A DNA stretch of 10,274 nucleotides from an uncultured Clostridia bacterium (GTDB lineage Bacteria > Bacillota > Clostridia > JAAYHZ01): the NCBI GenBank assembly GCA_937894465.1, contig CALCRE010000277.1, positions 1-10,274 on the forward strand, in the 5' to 3' direction. Positions within the stretch are counted from its first letter, which is position 1, and every line of letters starts with the position of its first letter. Positions 5,711-10,274 of the stretch are shown piece after piece. The notes under the pieces are model-generated. The model searched no databases and was not told the origin of the DNA. It saw nothing but the letters and a program-made list of their open reading frames with translations. A program made the translations under genes and the position numbers.

Positions 5711-5746
5711 AATAGCCCAATCTGCAATAAAACAGATTGAGCTATT
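5711..5746 (-). terminator. Long hairpin downstream of the XRE gene, cut off by the IS66 end
   Basis: Arms at 5711-5724 and 5733-5746 pair at 13 of 14 positions around an 8-nt loop, a stem strong enough for an intrinsic terminator. It lies 43 nt after the XRE gene stop. On the minus strand only TATTA follows before the IS66 end (GTAAGCG at 5709), so the expected T-tract is absent. Either the IS inserted at the foot of the stem and displaced it, or the hairpin has another role. Confidence 0.5.
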
Positions 5747-5789
5747 TACATCTTATTCAAGCCATAAATGCTGGATAATGCTCATAATT

Positions 5790-6569
5790 TTAATATCGGT
5801 TATTAAACAAGTCATTTATTGTATCAAGTATTTCAGCTACACTTTTTGTTGGATTAAAGTCAACCCCAAGTTGAAAATAGCTTGGAATTTCTCCATATTT
5901 ACGACTCTGTAGATTTTGAATTTTACCGCAAAAGAAAACCAATGCTTTGATAATTGACTTTTTAAGCTCTTCCACATACTCATCACCACAATATACCTCG
6001 GGTATTAAAACCTCTCTGCTTTCCCAAAAATGTGGCAATGATTTCACCAATTCATTTGCTTTATCAATCATGCCTAATTTAAGGTTTAAGAAAATCATGT
6101 GAACGGTTGTTGTGCTTTTTCCTTTCATACTGATCTTGTTAGAATTAATGCAACGTTCATACAATGTCACGGCTTCTTTCATTATGGTAACGTCATTATT
6201 TTGTGTTCCCTTTACAGCCAATGTTTCAGCAAGTTCGCCTAAAAAGCTATTTGGATATAGCTTTAAAGCATTACGTAACATAGTTATGGTTTCGTCAACT
6301 TTGTTTTCTCGCATCAGTATATGCACATCATTGTGTATTTTGTTGATGCTCTCTGTCTTACGAATATCGTCCATACCGATAATACTATCAATTGTCGTTT
6401 CATAAAAAATTGCAATACCAGGTAGTATTGTAATGTCGGGGTATGCGGTATTATTCTCCCAACGACTTATAGCTTGCGGTGATACACCAAATACTTCTGC
6501 AAGTTGTTCCTGTGTTAAATCCTTGCTTAACCTCATCTTTTTTAGGTTTTCACCGATGTTAATTTTCAT
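5790..6569 (-). CDS. XRE-family helix-turn-helix regulator with long helical C-terminal domain
   Basis: This 259-residue protein begins with a canonical XRE/Cro-type DNA-binding domain (residues about 5-65): IGENLKKMRLSKDLTQEQLA, then VFGVSPQAISRWENNTAYPD. The rest is alpha-helical and resembles TPR-like effector or dimerisation domains (for example ETITMLRNALKLYPNSFLGE, then about 30 residues on EAVTLYERCINSN). It has no membrane segment and no second enzymatic motif. This architecture is common among Bacillota regulators of unknown ligand. The start at ATG 6569 is supported by AAGGAG 8 nt upstream. It is transcribed alone: a hairpin follows it, and the nearest upstream gene on the same strand ends about 380 nt away. 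Its target is unknown; autoregulation through a nearby palindrome is possible. It could have arrived with the accessory island to its left. Confidence 0.85.
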   Translation of the reverse strand: MKINIGENLKKMRLSKDLTQEQLAEVFGVSPQAISRWENNTAYPDITILPGIAIFYETTIDSIIGMDDIRKTESINKIHNDVHILMRENKVDETITMLRNALKLYPNSFLGELAETLAVKGTQNNDVTIMKEAVTLYERCINSNKISMKGKSTTTVHMIFLNLKLGMIDKANELVKSLPHFWESREVLIPEVYCGDEYVEELKKSIIKALVFFCGKIQNLQSRKYGEIPSYFQLGVDFNPTKSVAEILDTINDLFNNRY

Positions 6570-6595
6570 AATTACTACTCCTTGTTGGTTATTTT

Positions 6596-6617
6596 AGAAG
6601 CTTCTGTAGTAATTATA
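6596..6617 (-). promoter_or_regulatory. Probable -10 region and operator-like palindrome of the XRE gene
   Basis: TATAAT reads on the minus strand at 6617-6612, about 40 nt before the XRE start codon. I see no good -35 box at 16-18 nt, so the promoter may depend on an activator or be weak. AGAAGCTTCT at 6596-6605 is a perfect 10-bp palindrome over the predicted transcription start, a plausible site for autoregulation. Confidence 0.4.
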
Positions 6618-6949
6618 ATAAAATCAATGCATAGTTACCATATCAAATATGTTGAGGAAATATCAACCAATGTGAGGATCTTATACAAATAATCTGTAGT
6701 ATACATTATAAATCTATGGTGCAAAGATACATTTCGAATATATCCGATTCATACAAAAACTTTAGAAATTCTTCTGAAAGGAAAGGTTCTGTCATAGCTG
6801 ACCTCCAAATGGGATGATGATAATGATATTCGAGGAGGAATCACTTAACCATTCACATTTACCTATGATCCGCCAAAAGATAAAATTTTTATGCTGTGAG
6901 CGCTCGTTCCATATATTGCGGCACCTTGAAGTTAAAACGAGATCGATTA
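6618..6949. other. Intergenic stretch between the MFS and XRE genes
   Basis: No intact gene is visible. On the plus strand 6798-6899 reads LTSKWDDDNDIRGGIT, a stop, then PFTFTYDPPKDKIFML and a stop, which resembles decayed coding sequence of an unrecognised family. On the minus strand, just after the MFS stop and in another frame, RSRFNFKVPQYMERALTA with a stop at about 6897 is also protein-like. The two overlap on opposite strands, so at most one is real. No clear terminator for the MFS gene is seen. Confidence 0.4.
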
Positions 6950-8149
6950 TTATGAATCAGCCAGAAATAGTGTGACGAACAGAATGAGAATTAGCGGTAT
7001 GAAGGTTAATGACATGGCAATTTGAAAGCTGAATGCTTCGGCTATTTTCCCTATGCTTGGGGGAAATAGCATGGATGCCAGCGTACCGCTTATAAAGATC
7101 ATGGAAGAAGCGGTTCCACTGTTTTTGGAATGACGGTCACAAGCCATGGCGACAATCATGGGGATAATAGCACCTGTTAGAAAGCCTGCAAAACCGGAGA
7201 AGACGATGAGTAAAATTGGATTTTTCAAGATGATTCCCATCCCTAATAAAATACCTCCGATGAAGCTTCCTATGCCGATTAACTTCTTACCTTGAAAGTT
7301 CTCCGGTAAAAAGGATGCACCTAATCTGCCGGCAATAATACCCAACCAAAAGATAGACAACCCCGTGGAAGACAATGCAGGTGATGCATTCAATCCGGTT
7401 TCCATATACATAGGTAACCAAACCGAAACACCATTTTGATGTCCGGAATACAAAAACATAATCAAGCATAAAAGCCAGATATATTTACTTGTTAGAATTT
7501 CCTTAAAACTGCTTTTATCCGTAACTTGTTTTACTTCGTGGCGCATTTGAGTAGTTGATTTGGGTATGCATAAAATAAAGAATAATAAAAGTGCCAAACA
7601 CCCGAATGCCAAGAATCTGTAGGGACGGTTCCATGTTCCATCAACATCAGTGATGACACGTACAAACAAGGGACCCGAAAACGCACCGATTCCAAAGAAA
7701 GTATGAAGCAAGCTTAGGTACTTACTTCTTTTCTCGGGGAAAAGGTCTGATATATATGCATTTAAGACGGTGTCCACCATACGGGATATCCCGATGACAA
7801 AAAAGGACATGAGTAATAATGGGTATGCAGGTGCCGAGCCAACTGCTAATAATCCAAAGGAATATAGTAAAAAGCCAAGGATGATGATATTGGGTTTTTT
7901 ATAGATATCCGCCAAGATACCACCAAAAATGATGGCCAATAAACCACCGATGCTTTGAAAAGTAACCGGTAGTGCACCTTTACTTAAGTCTAAACGATAA
8001 TCATTGATCATCTTCCCCATTAATGGACCTAGCATGGTGTTTGAAAAAGCATATGCTGCCATCAGTAAATAAATGGACACAAGCAGTATGAATTGTGTCC
8101 TCTTTGTATCGGAAAAAGGGGACTTTCGTCCCCTTTCATTATTTGTCAT
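6950..8149 (-). CDS. Major facilitator superfamily transporter, 12 TM
   Basis: This 399-residue integral membrane protein has about twelve hydrophobic segments in two sets of six. These lie roughly at residues 19-41, 60-80, 86-105, 108-124, 143-163 and 178-195, then after a central hydrophilic loop (about 196-218) at 222-240, 257-277, 287-306, 308-331, 345-363 and 370-395. GGILADIYKK at 76-85 corresponds to the conserved loop after TM2 in MFS proteins. No extra domain or signal peptide is present. The ATG lies 3 nt after the stop of the heparinase-like gene, with AGGG within that gene's end serving as a weak ribosome binding site, so translation is probably coupled. From this context I infer import of oligosaccharides or uronic-acid sugars released by the lyase. 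The substrate cannot be read from the sequence, and drug or other sugar transport remains possible. Confidence 0.85.
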   Translation of the reverse strand: MTNNERGRKSPFSDTKRTQFILLVSIYLLMAAYAFSNTMLGPLMGKMINDYRLDLSKGALPVTFQSIGGLLAIIFGGILADIYKKPNIIILGFLLYSFGLLAVGSAPAYPLLLMSFFVIGISRMVDTVLNAYISDLFPEKRSKYLSLLHTFFGIGAFSGPLFVRVITDVDGTWNRPYRFLAFGCLALLLFFILCIPKSTTQMRHEVKQVTDKSSFKEILTSKYIWLLCLIMFLYSGHQNGVSVWLPMYMETGLNASPALSSTGLSIFWLGIIAGRLGASFLPENFQGKKLIGIGSFIGGILLGMGIILKNPILLIVFSGFAGFLTGAIIPMIVAMACDRHSKNSGTASSMIFISGTLASMLFPPSIGKIAEAFSFQIAMSLTFIPLILILFVTLFLADS

Positions 8150-8152
8150 AGC

Positions 8153-10274
8153 TTACCCTATTTCTTTCACCAATGCAATTTTGCATTTTGCACCTTCTGC
8201 AATGTTATAGACGTATTGTTTTGCATCATCACCATCTGCCAGTGCTCGAATGAGGGTTATATCCCCTATGCTAAGTTCAAACAATCCTTGTTCATTCTTC
8301 TTTGCTGATAAAATCTCATAAAACCCATTTCGAATTTTATCGGTTTCAATGTCCACATAGGCACCAGCCAGTCGGTCCGGGCAAACATTCCGGTCAAGTT
8401 TGACAACAATCTTGTTATCAATGCTCATTTCCTTGGTGAAATCCGACACGTACCCTGTGACAAACAAGTCTTCCGTAATCAGTTCTTGTCCCTTGAACTT
8501 TAGGTAGGATATATCATTTGCATATTGATAACAAACGGCACCGTCTTTTTCAGAGATTACTGCCAAGAAGCCTTTGAATTCAATTTCATTGTCTGCAACA
8601 TATGTGTTGTCATCGATGGAATTGAAAATATAATCCACGCGACCATTTTTCATGGTGACCTTCACGGCTTTTGCATGAATACCGGCTTTTGTTTGATCTT
8701 TACTATGTAACGGTAAAGCTTCAGCTTTTAATATGGCGCTTTGGTCTTCATAAGACTCTATCACTGATGCAAATTGGCTTTCAAGGCTTTCACCGTTGTT
8801 ATGAACCATCAAATAGGTATATTCTTTAGGATTGCCCGGTTTGTTCTGAGGAGGCATTCCCTTTGCCAGAACCACTTCTTGTGCAGGATCCAAAACAGTC
8901 ATGGCTATATGCACGTCCCTGTCCTTTTTCCAAACACCAAATGTGTCTTTTACTTTCCAATCCACAGTAAATGCATCTTGTGTATTCAGATCCTTTTGAA
9001 CATCATACATATAGTCGAACCCGTCATGATGTTGCTTGTCATATTCTTCCGATGCAAATTCCACATCTTCTCCTGCATAGGTGCCCTTCTTTTGTGCAAT
9101 AAGGTTTAACCCCTTGCTTTGTGCCGTTCCTTCCGCTCCATGGAATACATAACGATGGTCATTTCCACCTGCCACTCTGAAAAAGTCTGCAACATATGTG
9201 GCGCCTTCCATGTTAACAGCGACCGATGTTCTTCTGTAACAGGATGTTTGTTCATACAATAAGGGTGCTTCGGCATCCATGACACTCACCTTTTCATTTG
9301 CATCAAAATGATGAGGAATACCGACGACATGGTTCTTTCCGGGGCCATTATCCACAGTTACCGTATCGTGAGATATGGTGTTCACAGTCCAGCAACGACG
9401 TTCGTGATTGCTGTCTGCAAAACACGGGTATCCGTGGTCCGGATTCAAGAACACACCGTAACCATACAAGCCTAACATTAATGTATCGCGATGACCATGT
9501 CCTGTATTTCTGCCGTAATATAACCACACGCTTTTGGGATCTTGGTTTTCATTCCTTATTTCCACCTTGGAAATGCCGTATCCGCTGTAATTTTCGCTGA
9601 TAGATTTGAAGGGACCATGCTTTTCCACAGTCTTTTTAATGTCTTCTTCAAGCTTTTCACAATCTGCAAACATATCTTGCACAATGGATCCGTTCCCACC
9701 TTTTGCTTTACGAAGCCTTGCAGCCAAATCCAACAATTGAGCGCTTTTTACATCACCGTTATGCTGGAATAAGTTTGCACGGGGATCTTGGTAAATGGTC
9801 GTAAAAGGCTTACAAGCACTTCCTGCATCACCGATATTGAGTGTGTATCTATCTCCTATAATATATGGAACTTCAAGATTGTGCATCTTTAGAAACTTTT
9901 CATTCTTGTAAAGATCCCTGGATGTTCCTTTTAAGATCTGTGCAATTTTATCCATTCCATTTATCCATATACCGTTGTAACCTACTGATGTTTCGTTTCC
10001 ACAACCGTCATGATCAATTTCGTTGACTAAAACATGCTCAATATTACCCACTCCCCAAGCTTGCTTGTCGGAGGTGGACATAATGACATCAACACAACGA
10101 TCAAAGTACTCATCATTTTGCAATACCAAAGCCGCCAGAGCGATACTGCCTTGATGCATGCCGAAGTTACCGCGTATGCGGCGATTGATGACTTCAGGCA
10201 GAATTTGATATAGGATGTTGTTTTCAATATTCAATTTGATTTCTTCAGCTGAATTAGGAGCATCCGGATTGTTT
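8153..10274 (-). CDS. Heparinase II/III-like polysaccharide lyase, 5' end outside the window
   Basis: The frame is open to the right window edge (reading NNPDAPNSAEEIKLN ahead of the visible helices), so the gene starts beyond 10274. The TTG at 10234 is not its start. About 707 residues are visible. The upstream part is a helical segment of the alpha/alpha-toroid type (NRRIRGNFGMHQGSIALAAL). It is followed by the heparinase II/III beta-sheet signature: YYGRNTGHGHRDTLMLG, then YGYGVFLNPDHGYPCF and TVNTISHDTVTVDNG. The His-rich GHGHRD and NTISHDTV motifs fit the conserved core of this superfamily, which eliminates across uronate-containing glycosides such as heparan, alginate or oligo-uronides. 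The exact substrate is not deducible. A signal peptide cannot be judged because the N-terminus is missing. The gene is followed directly by the MFS gene, and I infer a shared transcript for glycan breakdown and uptake. Confidence 0.85.
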   Translation of the reverse strand, partial: NNPDAPNSAEEIKLNIENNILYQILPEVINRRIRGNFGMHQGSIALAALVLQNDEYFDRCVDVIMSTSDKQAWGVGNIEHVLVNEIDHDGCGNETSVGYNGIWINGMDKIAQILKGTSRDLYKNEKFLKMHNLEVPYIIGDRYTLNIGDAGSACKPFTTIYQDPRANLFQHNGDVKSAQLLDLAARLRKAKGGNGSIVQDMFADCEKLEEDIKKTVEKHGPFKSISENYSGYGISKVEIRNENQDPKSVWLYYGRNTGHGHRDTLMLGLYGYGVFLNPDHGYPCFADSNHERRCWTVNTISHDTVTVDNGPGKNHVVGIPHHFDANEKVSVMDAEAPLLYEQTSCYRRTSVAVNMEGATYVADFFRVAGGNDHRYVFHGAEGTAQSKGLNLIAQKKGTYAGEDVEFASEEYDKQHHDGFDYMYDVQKDLNTQDAFTVDWKVKDTFGVWKKDRDVHIAMTVLDPAQEVVLAKGMPPQNKPGNPKEYTYLMVHNNGESLESQFASVIESYEDQSAILKAEALPLHSKDQTKAGIHAKAVKVTMKNGRVDYIFNSIDDNTYVADNEIEFKGFLAVISEKDGAVCYQYANDISYLKFKGQELITEDLFVTGYVSDFTKEMSIDNKIVVKLDRNVCPDRLAGAYVDIETDKIRNGFYEILSAKKNEQGLFELSIGDITLIRALADGDDAKQYVYNIAEGAKCKIALVKEIG

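Noticed and set aside
8774..9109. 111-residue plus-strand frame opposite the lyase gene
   Set aside because: It is a shadow of the heparinase-like gene: Cys/His/Phe-rich composition typical of antisense reading and no ribosome binding site.
10027..10234. TTG at 10234 as start of the heparinase-like gene, and the 66-residue frame at 10027-10227
   Set aside because: The lyase frame stays open to the window edge and the visible part starts inside the helical domain. The 66-residue frame is a shadow of it.

Overview
The window is about 10.3 kb of AT-rich DNA. Every intact protein gene lies on the minus strand. Sigma-70 type promoters, strong AGGAGG-like ribosome binding sites and the protein families point to a low-G+C Bacillota, probably a gut-type anaerobe. 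That assignment is an inference from composition and gene content; no rRNA or marker gene is present.

Layout, right to left (the direction of transcription). (1) 10274-6950: a large heparinase II/III-like polysaccharide lyase, cut by the right window edge, followed 3 nt later by a 12-TM MFS transporter. Together they look like a carbohydrate cleavage and uptake unit. (2) 6949-6570: non-coding sequence with a possible decayed reading frame and the promoter region of an XRE regulator. (3) 6569-5790: an XRE-family regulator with a long helical C-terminal domain. (4) 5746-5711: a strong hairpin, immediately followed by the left end of an IS66-family remnant (5709 to about 5179). In this remnant tnpA is fused to a piece of tnpB, and the rest of tnpB and all of tnpC are gone. 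(5) 5069-4137: a MNT/HepT-type nucleotidyltransferase and HepT-like pair with a clear promoter and a 15-nt leader palindrome. The nucleotidyltransferase is intact, but the HepT-like partner is split by a -1 frameshift. (6) 4136-3260: about 0.9 kb of gene debris, including the C-terminal part of a second, different HepT (DUF86) protein with an intact RX4HXY motif. (7) 3256-46: the best-defined unit, a NAD-salvage operon. A consensus promoter (TTGACA, 17 nt, TATAAT) drives NrtR (Nudix domain plus winged helix regulator), then nicotinamidase pncA, then nicotinate phosphoribosyltransferase pncB.

How the genes work together. PncA deamidates nicotinamide to nicotinate and PncB converts nicotinate to nicotinate mononucleotide, so the operon feeds the Preiss-Handler route to NAD. 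NrtR is known in other bacteria as an ADP-ribose-responsive repressor of such genes, so the operon is probably autoregulated. The middle of the window (3.3-5.7 kb) is a decaying accessory island of toxin-antitoxin pieces and transposon debris between two metabolic units.

I see no rRNA, tRNA, CRISPR array, riboswitch or replication origin. I did not find a convincing wholly new system. The most unusual content is the pair of damaged HepT-type loci and the way the IS66 end abuts a terminator-like hairpin.
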